A stretch of DNA of 64,000 nt from Roseibium album (GCA_001404055.1 CXTY01000017.1:212386-276385), one strand, 5' to 3'; numbered from the stretch's first letter, positions 45,960 through 54,534 are shown. Program-made: numbers and translations. Notes: a model not told the origin generated them from the sequence alone.

Positions 45960-47210
45960 TTAGAAGCGGCGCGCTGAAAATGCGCTGATGTCGATTGATG
46001 GCGGCGAATTGGTTGCTAATGCAGCCACGAGCTCTGCCGTGCCTGCTGATTGGGTCAAGCCCAGATGTCCGTGCCCAAAGGCATAGATAACGCGTGGGTC
46101 TTTCGGTGATCGGTCAATAATGGGCAGGCTGTCGGGAAGGGATGGCCGAAATCCCATCCATTGCTTTCCACCCGTCGTTTTCAGCTCGGGCAGGAAGGCT
46201 TTGGCCTTGTTCAAAAGGACATCGGCACGTTTGAATTTTGCCGGAAAATTGAGCCCGCCGAGTTCAACAGCACCGCCAACACGAACACCGCCGTTGATCC
46301 GGGAGACGACAAAACCGTGGCTGGAAAACGTCAGATGCGTCTTGAGGTCAAAGGCCCCATCCGGAAGTGTGGTGTTGTATCCGCGTTCAGTCTCCAGCGG
46401 AAACCTGTCGTCAAGCGACCGAGCAAGCTTGTGAGACCAGGCCCCAGCAGAGATGATCACCTGCCTGGCAAAAAAGCCACTATCGGCACATTGGAGACGG
46501 ACGCTGCCTTCTTCCGATTTCAGAGCCGTGATTTCAAAAGGTTTGATCAAACCACCACGCGCTTTGAATGCATCGCACAGATGCTCCAACCAAAGCGCCG
46601 GATCGCAGGCATTGATCCAATCGGGCGTGAAACCTGCGTGGGTAAAGCGCGGATGAATGCCGGGCTGGATGTCGACAATCGCCTCTCTGCTTTTCAGCAG
46701 CTCAAAGCGGACGCTGTTCTGGCGGCGGAGCTCCCAGGTGGGCAAATTTTGACGAAACTCCCGTTCACCTTCAAAGAGCTGAAGCTGGCCTTCCCGCCTC
46801 AAGAATTTTTCACCCTCGGTGGCCTGAACTTGTCGGTCCAGAGCTGATCTGGACAGGTTCATCAAGGCGGCCTGGGCGGCCAGAGAAGTTCGAAAACGAT
46901 CCGGCCAACTGGACCGCCAGAAGCGCAGCATCCATGGTGCAATTTTGAATGCGTAGGAAGGTGGAATGGACAGAGGACCGAGCGGATCCAGCAGCCATTT
47001 CGGTACCTTGCGCATGATGCCCGGCGTTGCCAGAGGCACGATATCTGAAAAGGCGAAAGCGCCGGCGTTCATCTCCGAGGCTTTTGCATTGTCGCCCTTC
47101 CGGTCGAGCAGCAGCACATCTCGACCCGCGGCCTGAAGCGCAAGAGCCGTACTGACGCCGATGATACCTGCACCTACAACCACAATGTCGTGGACGTTTG
47201 TGTCCGTCAT
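45960..47210 (-). CDS. FAD-dependent D-amino-acid dehydrogenase, probable D-hydroxyproline dehydrogenase
   Basis: 416 residues from ATG 47210 (MTDTNVHD), 12 codons after the first possible ATG (47246, with GAGG close by). It belongs to the DadA-like family: FAD fingerprint 'DIVVVGAGIIGVSTALALQAAGRDVLLLDR', mid-domain 'VIISAGAWSHKLARSL' and C-terminal 'MGFRPSLPDSLPIIDRSPKDPRVIYAFGHGHLGLT'. After the epimerase makes cis-4-hydroxy-D-proline, such enzymes oxidise it to pyrroline-4-hydroxy-2-carboxylate, passing electrons to the respiratory chain. It sits between the epimerase and the enolase-superfamily gene. Confidence 0.85.
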   Translation of the reverse strand: MTDTNVHDIVVVGAGIIGVSTALALQAAGRDVLLLDRKGDNAKASEMNAGAFAFSDIVPLATPGIMRKVPKWLLDPLGPLSIPPSYAFKIAPWMLRFWRSSWPDRFRTSLAAQAALMNLSRSALDRQVQATEGEKFLRREGQLQLFEGEREFRQNLPTWELRRQNSVRFELLKSREAIVDIQPGIHPRFTHAGFTPDWINACDPALWLEHLCDAFKARGGLIKPFEITALKSEEGSVRLQCADSGFFARQVIISAGAWSHKLARSLDDRFPLETERGYNTTLPDGAFDLKTHLTFSSHGFVVSRINGGVRVGGAVELGGLNFPAKFKRADVLLNKAKAFLPELKTTGGKQWMGFRPSLPDSLPIIDRSPKDPRVIYAFGHGHLGLTQSAGTAELVAALATNSPPSIDISAFSARRF

Positions 47211-47264
47211 GAAACCTGACCAGAGAGAAACCTCGCGGGGCACCATTGCCTCGCGGAAACCGGC

Positions 47265-48200
47265 TTAAGGGCGAATGCCTTTGGAATAGGGATCCGCAGG
47301 GTTGAAAACGAGATTTGCATCAGAGGTGACAAAGGCCTGACCGGTGATTTTCGGAACAACGCCGCCACCCGTTCCCGGCTGGTAGCTGATGCGGTAAGTG
47401 CTGCCGATGACGCTTTCCTGGATCCACTCCTGACCGGGTTCCAGAATGCCGTCCGCAGCAAGGCAAGCCAGTTTTGCAGAGCAGCCCGTGCCACAAGGCG
47501 AGCGGTCATAGGAGCCTCCCGGACACAGAACGAAATTCCGGCTATTGGCGGACGCATCAACCGATGAACCGAACAACTCGATGTGGTCGATCCATGCTCC
47601 ATCCGTTCCCGTGACACCCGCCTCTTCGAGTGCTGAGCGGATCTTCTGCGTCAGGTCCGTCAGCGGCCGGATATTCTCGGCAATGAGCTCAATCGGGCTG
47701 TCCTTGACCAGGAAGAACCAGTTGCCACCGTAGGCAACATCACCGGTGAACCGGCCATGGCCCTCAACGTCCACCGAGACGTCCTTGTGCAGACGGTAGC
47801 TTTTCACGTTGACGACCGAAACGGTGTTCGCATCGTCATGCAGCAGAACCTCAACGACACCAACGGGCGTCTCGAACTTGTGATGCCCTGGATCGATCCG
47901 TCCCAAATGCGCCAGCGTCACGGCCAGGCCGATTGTGGCGTGGCCGCACATACCGAGGTTTTGCAGGTTGTTGAAATAGATCACCGCAGCAACGCAATCA
48001 TCCCGCGTCGGCGGTACCAGCAGGGCACCGATGATCGCATCGTGACCACGTGGTTCCAGCACCACCGAAGCACAAAAGTCTATATGTTCGGCTTCCAGGC
48101 GGGCGGCCCGCTCTACGAGCGAGCCCGAGCCGAGATCAGGTCCACCCTCGATGACAGTGCGGGTCGGTTCGCCAGCCGTGTGACTGTCGATTACGCGCAT
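47265..48200 (-). CDS. 4-hydroxyproline 2-epimerase
   Basis: 311 residues of the proline racemase family with both catalytic cysteines: C85 in 'NLGMCGHATIG' and C236 in 'YDRSPCGTGCSAK'. The pair, the length and the operon fit interconversion of trans-4-hydroxy-L-proline and cis-4-hydroxy-D-proline. It begins inside the end of the deaminase gene (10-bp overlap) with GGAGTG as ribosome site. Proline racemase proper is the alternative, made unlikely by the neighbours. Confidence 0.88.
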   Translation of the reverse strand: MRVIDSHTAGEPTRTVIEGGPDLGSGSLVERAARLEAEHIDFCASVVLEPRGHDAIIGALLVPPTRDDCVAAVIYFNNLQNLGMCGHATIGLAVTLAHLGRIDPGHHKFETPVGVVEVLLHDDANTVSVVNVKSYRLHKDVSVDVEGHGRFTGDVAYGGNWFFLVKDSPIELIAENIRPLTDLTQKIRSALEEAGVTGTDGAWIDHIELFGSSVDASANSRNFVLCPGGSYDRSPCGTGCSAKLACLAADGILEPGQEWIQESVIGSTYRISYQPGTGGGVVPKITGQAFVTSDANLVFNPADPYSKGIRP

Positions 48201-49150
48201 TCGGAAATCACTCCGCCTTGCCGGGACCAGTCCGCGTACCAGGCCTTGAAGAGCTTGTACTGCGCTTCGATATAATTGCGCTGTGCGTCGCTCAAAGCGT
48301 CGGTCTCATTGAAGTGCAGACGGTATTCCTCGTCGCCGTTCAAGACCAGCAAATGCTTGTAATAGAGCACCAGGTCCGGCCCCTCATCAAAGCTCGACAG
48401 AACAGCCAGCGCTTCTTCAAGTTCCGTTGCCCGTTGGCGCGCCTCCGCATGGCCCTCAGCAGCTTTTTTGCAAAGCGCGACCAGATGAAGAACTTCCCTT
48501 GGGATCGCATTGCCGATACCGGTGATGGCACCGGTCGCGCCGCAATTGACGAAGCCGTGGAAGACGGCGGTATCGACACCGACCATGAGCGTCACCTGAT
48601 CATCCTGCGAGGTGATGTTTTCGGCCGCATAACGCAAGTCGTCCAACCCGCCGAACTCCTTGAAACCGATCAGGTTCGGGAACTCCTTGCGCAAGTCGAA
48701 GAAGAGATCGGCACGCGTGGCAAAGCCATAATAGGGGCTGTTGTAGATGACCGCCGGAAGGTCGGGCGCAGCGGCAAGGATCGCGCTGAAATGGTGACGC
48801 TGCGCCGTCACCGAACTGCCCCGGGACAAGACGCGCGGAATGACCATCAGGCCATGCGCACCGACTTTGGCGGCATGAGCCGCGTGGGCAGCGGCGGAAT
48901 TGGTATTGACCGCACCTGTGCCAACAACAACCGGAACACCAGCCTTGACCAGACGTTCCACGCCTTCCATGCGCTCTTCATCCGTCAGCAGCGGCCAATC
49001 ACCCATGGAGCCGCAATAGACGACGGCAGACATGCCGGCTGCGATCAGTTCCTGTCCCTTTTTGACAAGCGCATCATAATCCGGCGAACGGTCAGCCTTG
49101 CACGGGGTCATCAGGGCAGGCATGCAGCCGGAGAAGATATTCGAGGACAT
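48191..49150 (-). CDS. DHDPS/NAL-family lyase, probable pyrroline-4-hydroxy-2-carboxylate deaminase
   Basis: 319 residues. Schiff-base K164 in 'NLIGFKEFGG', Tyr in 'AVIYNSPYYGFATR' and the 'YCGSMGDWPLLTDEER' substrate loop place it in the dihydrodipicolinate synthase/N-acetylneuraminate lyase family. The Gly-Ser-Met-Gly loop replaces the GTTGE of true DapA. In hydroxyproline operons this family deaminates pyrroline-4-hydroxy-2-carboxylate to 2-oxoglutarate semialdehyde. It is 88 bp after the ABC ATPase gene with a GGAGTG site. The final step, 2-oxoglutarate-semialdehyde dehydrogenase, is not encoded in the window. Confidence 0.85.
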   Translation of the reverse strand: MSSNIFSGCMPALMTPCKADRSPDYDALVKKGQELIAAGMSAVVYCGSMGDWPLLTDEERMEGVERLVKAGVPVVVGTGAVNTNSAAAHAAHAAKVGAHGLMVIPRVLSRGSSVTAQRHHFSAILAAAPDLPAVIYNSPYYGFATRADLFFDLRKEFPNLIGFKEFGGLDDLRYAAENITSQDDQVTLMVGVDTAVFHGFVNCGATGAITGIGNAIPREVLHLVALCKKAAEGHAEARQRATELEEALAVLSSFDEGPDLVLYYKHLLVLNGDEEYRLHFNETDALSDAQRNYIEAQYKLFKAWYADWSRQGGVISECA

Positions 49151-49238
49151 GGTTCACTCCTTCAGGAACAAGTCTCTGGCAGCAGCAATTCGTTCAAAGC
49201 GAAACTGCAGACCAGACGTCACATAAGTTGGCGCTGGT

Positions 49239-49961
49239 TCAGCGCACGTTAGCAAGAAATTTTCGGGTGTTCTCGGATTTGGCATCACCGAAGATCTGTT
49301 CCGGTGGGCCGATTTCATCCATCACGCCTTGATGGAAATAGGCAACCCGGTCGGAAACATCGCGGGCAAAGCCCATTTCGTGGGTGACGCAAATCATGGT
49401 CATGCCCTCTTCGGCAAGCAGGCGCATGGTATCCAGAACCTCGCCAACCAGCTCCGGATCAAGCGCCGAGGTCGCTTCATCAAACAGCATATAGGTCGGC
49501 TCCATGGCCAGCGCCCGCGCAATGGCAAGGCGCTGTTGCTGTCCGCCGGAAAGCGCGTTCGGATAGACGCTCAGCTTGTCAGCAAGGCCGACATGTTTCA
49601 GCTGTTTTTCAGCAATGTCATGCGCCTCCGCCTTCGACTTTCCCTTGACGATCTTAGGCGCCAGGGCGACATTTTCCAGTGCCGTCAGATGCGGAAAACT
49701 GTTCCACTGCTGGAACACCATGCCAAGCTTCTGGCGCAGCTTGTTGATGTCCGTGTCCTTTGCATGAACATCGCTGCCATCCACCAGAACGGATCCTTTC
49801 TGGATCGGCTCCAGACCGTTGATGCAATAAAGCAGGGTCGACTTGCCGGAACCGGATGCTCCGATCACCGACAGCACTTCACCCTTTTCGACATCCAGAT
49901 CGATGCCTTTGAGGACCTGAAGCGCGCCGAAATATTTTTCAAGGCCGCGTATCTCGATCAT
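49239..49961 (-). CDS. Polar-amino-acid ABC transporter ATP-binding protein
   Basis: 240 residues from ATG 49961, which overlaps the permease stop as ATGA. Walker A is '[17 protein letters not shown]', the Q-loop is in '[13 protein letters not shown]', the signature is '[18 protein letters not shown]', Walker B is '[19 protein letters not shown]' and the switch His is in '[17 protein letters not shown]'. It is of the GlnQ/HisP class. It completes the importer whose operon carries the hydroxyproline enzymes, so hydroxyproline is the likely cargo. Confidence 0.93.
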   Translation of the reverse strand: MIEIRGLEKYFGALQVLKGIDLDVEKGEVLSVIGASGSGKSTLLYCINGLEPIQKGSVLVDGSDVHAKDTDINKLRQKLGMVFQQWNSFPHLTALENVALAPKIVKGKSKAEAHDIAEKQLKHVGLADKLSVYPNALSGGQQQRLAIARALAMEPTYMLFDEATSALDPELVGEVLDTMRLLAEEGMTMICVTHEMGFARDVSDRVAYFHQGVMDEIGPPEQIFGDAKSENTRKFLANVR

Positions 49962-50620
49962 TGGGCCCACCTTTGTTCCAGTTTTGCGGCATAGCGCGAG
50001 ATCGGGAAAGACAGTGCGAAATAAAACGCACCGGCGATTATCAGGATCAGGAAAGGTTCCTGGGTTCGGGTGATCAGGATCTGACTGGCTTTCAGTAGCT
50101 CGACATAACCGAGCACGGAGACAAGCGCACTGTCCTTCATCACGCCGAGAGCAACCCCGACCCAGGCCGGAAAGACAGCCCGCCCGCCAATGGGCAGAAC
50201 CACATAACGCATGTCCTGCCAGTAGCTCAGCCCAAGCGAGCGTGCAGCGCGGCGCATCGGCCTTTCGACCGCCTCGATCCCGCCCCTTGCAACATTGGCG
50301 ACAAGCGCCGCTGTGTAGATCGTCAGGATCACCACGCCAGATCCGAATGGATCCAGATCAAGCCCGACGATGGGGGCAAAATTATAGAACAGCACCAGCT
50401 GGATGATCAGCGGCACGGAACGGAAGATGTCCAGCACCGGGGCAATCGTCAGCGCAGCCGTCAACCTGCCCTCATAGAGCAGCCAACCGAAGAAACCACC
50501 CAGAACAGTGCCGATGGATATCGACAGCACCGAGATCCAGAGCGTGCGCATCGCGGCCTCGCCCAGAAACCACAGGTCGTTGATATTGAAGCCGCTGAAG
50601 AAGCTTATTGTTTCATTCAT
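49958..50620 (-). CDS. Polar-amino-acid ABC transporter permease (second)
   Basis: 220 residues from ATG 50620 ([18 protein letters not shown] site); a longer upstream frame is Cys/Gly-rich and not family-like. About five hydrophobic segments. The EAA loop is '[36 protein letters not shown]' across residues 120-155. It partners the other permease at 50631, 10 bp upstream. Confidence 0.92.
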   Translation of the reverse strand: MNETISFFSGFNINDLWFLGEAAMRTLWISVLSISIGTVLGGFFGWLLYEGRLTAALTIAPVLDIFRSVPLIIQLVLFYNFAPIVGLDLDPFGSGVVILTIYTAALVANVARGGIEAVERPMRRAARSLGLSYWQDMRYVVLPIGGRAVFPAWVGVALGVMKDSALVSVLGYVELLKASQILITRTQEPFLILIIAGAFYFALSFPISRYAAKLEQRWAQ

Positions 50621-50630
50621 GTCCGCCTCC

Positions 50631-51293
50631 TCAGTACCGGAACAGGCGCATGGCGAGCAGCCGCGAGATTGCAAGAATGAACTTGACGATCACGTAGTAG
50701 ATCACGGCGGTCACTGCGAAATATTCAAAGATGCGGAAGGTCCGGCTGGCAAAGAACTGCGTTTCGCCGGAAAGCTCGCGAAAGCCGACAAGCATGCCGA
50801 GCGAGGACATCAGAACCGCCCAGACCAGCTGGTTGGTGAGCGGATGATAGACAATCCGGAACACCTGCGGGATGACGATGCGGGTATAGGCCTGCCAGGC
50901 GTTCATGCCGAGGCTTCGGGCCGCGCGCAGCTGTGTGTCGGGCACTGCCTGAAAACCACCGCGAAAATTCTCTGCCAGGTAGCCGGCACAGTTAAAGCTG
51001 AGACCGCACAGAACGATGATGAACGGGCTGAGGTGCAGGCCGAACGCGCCCAGACCAAAGCCGAAGAAGAACAGCTGGAACAGGGCCGGCGTGTTACGCG
51101 CCAGCTCCACCCATGACGTTGCCAGCCAATAGAGCGGGCCACGCATGTGCATGCGGATCAGCGCCAGCACAAGACCGATGACAATGCCGATGACCATGGA
51201 AAGCGCCGCGACCTGAAGGGTCAGCAGTCCTGCTTCCAGAAGGTCCGGCAGGCTTTTCAGCACCGGCCGCCAATGGAAATTATAGTCGAACAT
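50631..51293 (-). CDS. Polar-amino-acid ABC transporter permease (first)
   Basis: 220 residues, five or six membrane segments of the HisM/GlnP class. Landmarks are 'WVELARNTPALFQLFFFGFGLGAFG' (helix 2-3) and the EAA loop 'ENFRGGFQAVPDTQLRAARSLGMNAWQAYTRIVIPQVFR' across residues about 108-146. 'ELARNTPALFQLFF' is the usual 'FRGTPLLVQLF' region. It follows the binding-protein gene after a hairpin-bearing 92-bp gap. Confidence 0.92.
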   Translation of the reverse strand: MFDYNFHWRPVLKSLPDLLEAGLLTLQVAALSMVIGIVIGLVLALIRMHMRGPLYWLATSWVELARNTPALFQLFFFGFGLGAFGLHLSPFIIVLCGLSFNCAGYLAENFRGGFQAVPDTQLRAARSLGMNAWQAYTRIVIPQVFRIVYHPLTNQLVWAVLMSSLGMLVGFRELSGETQFFASRTFRIFEYFAVTAVIYYVIVKFILAISRLLAMRLFRY

Positions 51294-51345
51294 TCGAGGT
51301 CACGAACCTGGAAAGAATGGAATGAAATCAGACGATTGGAGCATG

Positions 51346-51369
51346 CCCGGCAGGTCAAACCCTGCCGGG
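51346..51369. other. Perfect hairpin after the hydroxyproline-type binding-protein gene
   Basis: CCCGGCAGG and CCTGCCGGG form a 9-bp perfect stem with a TCAAAC loop 16 bp after the binding-protein stop and about 50 bp before the permease start. There is no U-run. It parallels the dctP-dctQ hairpin. Confidence 0.7.
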
Positions 51370-51385
51370 AACAGTCTCAAGTCCG

Positions 51386-52186
51386 TTAGTACATCACGCC
51401 CGGAATACGCAGTTCCGGTGCGTCGCCGCCAACGTATTTGCCCCAAAGCTCATCATAGCGGCCAGAGCGCACCTGATGGGTGACAAACAGATTGAGGAAG
51501 TTCAGCCAAGTGACGTCTTCGCGCTTGCCGACAACGGATGTGTAGTCGGTTGTCCAGGGCATGCGCGGACCGGCATCGATGGTGTCATACTGGTCGGTGA
51601 TCGGCTTGACTGCAGTGTTGGTGGTGATGCCGATATCAGCCTTGCCTTGCGCCACGGCCAGGAACACCTCGTTTTCGGACTGATAGCCCTGGTAGAGGTT
51701 CTCTTCGCCCCACTCGGCAGCGATTTTCAGCCACTCCTGCTCCGGCACCGTGCCAATGGCACCGGCAACGCGCTTGCCGCGAATGTCTTCAAAGGTCTTG
51801 ATGCCGCTTTCCGCATTCACAACGCCTTGCGCATAGTAGATTGCGTAGGGAATGGTGAAGCCGACCGTGCGGGCACGGGCCAGGCTGTCTGACGTTGCCC
51901 CAAAAACAACATCGGCCCGGCCGGTGACAATCATTGGCAGGCGCTCGGCCCAGGTGACCGGATAGATAACCGGCTCGACTTCCAGCGCCTTGGCCAGGTC
52001 GTTGCAGTATTCAACGTCGAACCCGGCTGGCTCATTGTTGGCGTCCCGGTAACCGATTGGCGGAAAGTCGAGCACGACGCCGCATTTCAACTGGCCAGCG
52101 TCGACGACATCATCCAGCGTATCAGCTTGAACCGGCAGTGCGGCCATTACGGTCAGGGCAGTTGCTGCCACGAATTTCTTGAACAT
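51386..52186 (-). CDS. Periplasmic amino-acid-binding protein of the hydroxyproline-operon transporter
   Basis: 266 residues of the SBP_bac_3 family. Signal peptide 'FKKFVAATALTVMAALPVQA' (cleavage before DTLDD); mature landmarks 'GVVLDFPPIGYRDANNEPAGFDVEYCNDLAKAL' and 'GRADVVFGATSDSLARARTVGFT'. The Arg/Asp ligand pair for an alpha-amino acid is usual here ('LARARTVGF'), and the aromatic positions differ from glutamine-binding types, consistent with a cyclic imino acid. ATG 52186 follows GAGGGG. It is the first gene of the operon, downstream of the minisatellite. Confidence 0.9.
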   Translation of the reverse strand: MFKKFVAATALTVMAALPVQADTLDDVVDAGQLKCGVVLDFPPIGYRDANNEPAGFDVEYCNDLAKALEVEPVIYPVTWAERLPMIVTGRADVVFGATSDSLARARTVGFTIPYAIYYAQGVVNAESGIKTFEDIRGKRVAGAIGTVPEQEWLKIAAEWGEENLYQGYQSENEVFLAVAQGKADIGITTNTAVKPITDQYDTIDAGPRMPWTTDYTSVVGKREDVTWLNFLNLFVTHQVRSGRYDELWGKYVGGDAPELRIPGVMY

Positions 52187-52222
52187 TTGATCCCCTCTTC
52201 ATTTCCCGAATCTTTTGAGTCT

Positions 52223-52393
52223 CAAGGCTTTTCTGCCCCAAGACGTCCCACCTCAGGATTTCACTCCTCAGGATTTACGCCCTCAAGATTTCCTTCCCCA
52301 AGACATCCCTGTTTCAAGGCTCCCTGTCTCAAGGCTCCCTGTCTCAAGGCTCCCAGTCCCAAGGCCATTCCCCTCAAGGTCTGCCTCCCGAAG
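52223..52393. repeat. 15-bp minisatellite between the transporter operon and the GntR gene
   Basis: About eleven to twelve degenerate units with start points near 52223, 52239, 52254, 52269, 52284, 52299, 52315, 52330, 52345, 52360 and 52375 (period 15, twice 16). The best-conserved units (52315-52374) read CAAGGCTCCCTGTCT. Earlier units drift to CAGGATTTCACTCCT and CAAGATTTCCTTCCC. A plus-strand frame across it reads as pentapeptides (PQDFx, then PVSRL), but it has no ribosome site and I regard it as non-coding. On the minus strand it is in the leader or promoter of the binding-protein gene. Homogenised units in the centre suggest recent slippage. Confidence 0.85.
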
Positions 52394-52426
52394 CTTTTTT
52401 TGTCAGGCAGGAGATTGATAACCCAA

Positions 52427-52438
52427 ATTGGATCCAAT
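52427..52438. promoter_or_regulatory. Candidate GntR operator
   Basis: ATTGGATCCAAT is a perfect 12-bp palindrome in the divergent promoter region, followed by two direct copies of AATATTCAAT (52437-52446 and 52450-52460) in an AT-rich tract. Size and TTGG..CCAA symmetry fit a GntR/FCD-type dimer site; the divergent GntR gene is the obvious binder. This is inference. Confidence 0.5.
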
Positions 52439-52523
52439 ATTCAATATAAAATATTCAATTTTATTTTCCGCTTCACCAACACGGGGCCTTCGCTTAAAAG
52501 GTGGGACAAGGAGAGATGGTTCT

Positions 52524-53183
52524 ATGAAACTGAAATCGATGGACATTTCCGCAACTGCGTCCGCGTCCACGCTTGTGTTCGATGCGCTTCGGAAAGCCAT
52601 TATCGAAGGCCAGCTGGAAGAGGGTGAACCGCTTCGCCAGGATGAGATCGCGCGGCTTTTCAACACCAGCCGCATTCCGGTGCGCGAGGCGATTTCCCGG
52701 CTGCAGGAGCAGGGCCTGGTCAAGACCCAGCGCTACAAGGGCGCTATTGTGGCCGGCCTGTCACCACAGGAAACGGAAGAGATTTTTGATCTCCGCGCAC
52801 TGGTCGAACCGGAAATCGTCCGAAGTGCCGTACCGAAAATGTCAAAGGACCAACTGGCATTGGCGCGGGAGAAATGCGCCGCCTTCTCCGCCTCCACCGA
52901 CCCGGCAACCTGGGGCGATCTCAACCGGGAGTTTCACGAGGCGCTTTATGGTGCCAGCGACCTGAAGTTCTTCCAGGAGATCGCCGACAACGCCATTGAC
53001 CGTGTTGAACGCCAGATCCGCGCCCAACTCGTCATGAGCAACGGCATGGAACGCGCCGGCCGTGAACACTTCGGCATTCTGGAGGCTTGCGAAAAAGGCG
53101 ACGCCGAACTCGCTGCGCGCCTGACCAAGGAACACATTCAGGGTGCCAAGAAGTCCCTGCTGGCGCATTTGCCGGTGGGTTGA
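52524..53183 (+). CDS. GntR-family (FCD/FadR subfamily) regulator of the hydroxyproline operon
   Basis: 219 residues from ATG 52524 (MKLKSMD; AAGGAGAG site); the frame is open to 52428 without family similarity. The winged helix is 'LVFDALRKAIIEGQLEEGEPLRQDEIARLFNTSRIPVREAISRLQEQGLV'-like across residues 18-67. An FCD ligand domain follows with metal-binding positions in 'LNREFHEALYG' and later His residues ('GREHFGILEACE', 'LTKEHIQGAKK'). Divergence from the transporter operon makes it the likely hydroxyproline-responsive repressor. Its C-terminal tail 'GAKKSLLAHLPVG' recurs twice downstream as remnants. Confidence 0.92.
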   Translation: MKLKSMDISATASASTLVFDALRKAIIEGQLEEGEPLRQDEIARLFNTSRIPVREAISRLQEQGLVKTQRYKGAIVAGLSPQETEEIFDLRALVEPEIVRSAVPKMSKDQLALAREKCAAFSASTDPATWGDLNREFHEALYGASDLKFFQEIADNAIDRVERQIRAQLVMSNGMERAGREHFGILEACEKGDAELAARLTKEHIQGAKKSLLAHLPVG

Positions 53184-53354
53184 ATTGGTGGATAATTGTT
53201 ACGATTTCACGCGATTGGAACTTGCCTGCGTCAGTAGATGAAACTCGTTTTAATTCATATTTTTACATGTGATATCATCTCAACTACAACTTGACCTTGT
53301 TGAGGCGTTAATAATCCCGTTGTGATATTCGCCTCTGGAAAAGGTAATCTCAAA

Positions 53355-54419
53355 ATGCCTATTTACGAATTCTCGCACGAAAAAATTCTCCCCCTGCACA
53401 AAACGACTTTCAGTGAAAAACAATTGCATGAACGGCGAGATCTACAACGGCTACTGCGCGAAAACATCTCTGTGATCGCGCCGGACACTCTCGTCATTGC
53501 GGAAGAATACAGTGAATGGGACTCTCGTCGAAGGATAGACCTTCTTGGTGTCGACCGAAATGCAAATCTCGTTGTCATTGAACTTAAACGTACCGAAGAT
53601 GGCGGTCACATGGAACTTCAGGCCGTTCGCTACGCGTCGATGGTTTCAACAATGACCTTCGACCACGCGGTAGGTGTCTTCCACCGATATTTGAGCGACA
53701 ACGGCAAAGAAGACATCGACGCTGAGGCCCGCCTACTCGAATTCCTTGATTGGGAGGCGGCAGACCATGAAGAATTTGCTCAGGATGTGAAGATCGTTCT
53801 TGCGTCCGCAGAGTTCTCGCGTGAATTGACCTCTTCCGTGCTCTGGCTTGTCGATAGAGATATCGACATAACCTGTGTGCGACTTCAGCCCTATGACATG
53901 GATGGGCGTGTCATGGTCGATGTACAGCAAATTATCCCACTACCAGAAGTGGCCGAGTACCAGGTACAAGTTCGCGAAAAAGCAAGAAGGGAGCGTGTGG
54001 CTCGGACAGAAAGCAGCCGGGATCACACACGTTTCAATCTGAAACTCGGCGGCGAAACGTTGGGTCCCGAAACCAAAAGACGTTCCATTTATCTAGTTTT
54101 TAGGTATCTGGTCGATGCCGGGATAGATCCGGAAAAAATTGCTGAAAGATGTGGCCCACGTTCCAATCGTGCTCTATATTCGGTCGAAGGCGAAGTAAGC
54201 AGAGACGATTTTCTACGCCTCGCTCAGCTGGCTGCAAAGAATGGAGCCCGAAAGTTCGACCGCACCCGATATTATTGCGCTGATGACGACTTGATCCGAA
54301 GAAACGGGCGCACATATGCATTTTCAAATCAGTGGGGCGGCGCAGATTGGGCCGACGCTATGTCGACCATAAAAGACACCTTTGATAATCACGAAATCGA
54401 TTACGCCGCTGAGCAATAA
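53355..54419 (+). CDS. PD-(D/E)XK nuclease-like protein (DUF91/NucS-like)
   Basis: 354 residues from ATG 53355 (MPIYEFSHEK); a GTG 11 codons earlier is possible. The N-terminal domain shows a PD-(D/E)XK core: E50/E51 in 'VIAEEYSEW', D62 in 'RRIDLLGVD', E76-x-K78 in 'LVVIELKRT' and a QxxxY motif (Q89-Y93, 'LQAVRYAS'). This is the DUF91/NucS-like arrangement found in repair and defence nucleases. The C-terminal about 120 residues ('ETKRRSIYLVFRYLVDAGIDPEKIAERC') look like a separate helical, possibly DNA-binding, domain. It lies directly downstream of gntR in the accessory region. DNA cleavage is expected from the motif; the biological role is unknown. Confidence 0.75.
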   Translation: MPIYEFSHEKILPLHKTTFSEKQLHERRDLQRLLRENISVIAPDTLVIAEEYSEWDSRRRIDLLGVDRNANLVVIELKRTEDGGHMELQAVRYASMVSTMTFDHAVGVFHRYLSDNGKEDIDAEARLLEFLDWEAADHEEFAQDVKIVLASAEFSRELTSSVLWLVDRDIDITCVRLQPYDMDGRVMVDVQQIIPLPEVAEYQVQVREKARRERVARTESSRDHTRFNLKLGGETLGPETKRRSIYLVFRYLVDAGIDPEKIAERCGPRSNRALYSVEGEVSRDDFLRLAQLAAKNGARKFDRTRYYCADDDLIRRNGRTYAFSNQWGGADWADAMSTIKDTFDNHEIDYAAEQ

Positions 54420-54534
54420 ATAGTCACCAAGCGCTTGGAAATGAACAGCTGACCTACCAATTCAATAACGTCCACGCCATTTGAAGCGTTCCATATCCAG
54501 TTGCGCGCCGCATCTACTTGATCGAGAAAACGGA

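Noticed and set aside
52223..52393. CRISPR array
   Set aside because: Units are 15 bp, directly abutting and without spacers, and no cas genes are present.
52215..52418. Plus-strand open frame with PQDFx/PVSRL pentapeptide repeats across the minisatellite
   Set aside because: It has no ribosome site, changes repeat type where the 15-bp unit drifts, and sits in a divergent promoter region; the periodicity is explained by the DNA repeat being a multiple of three.
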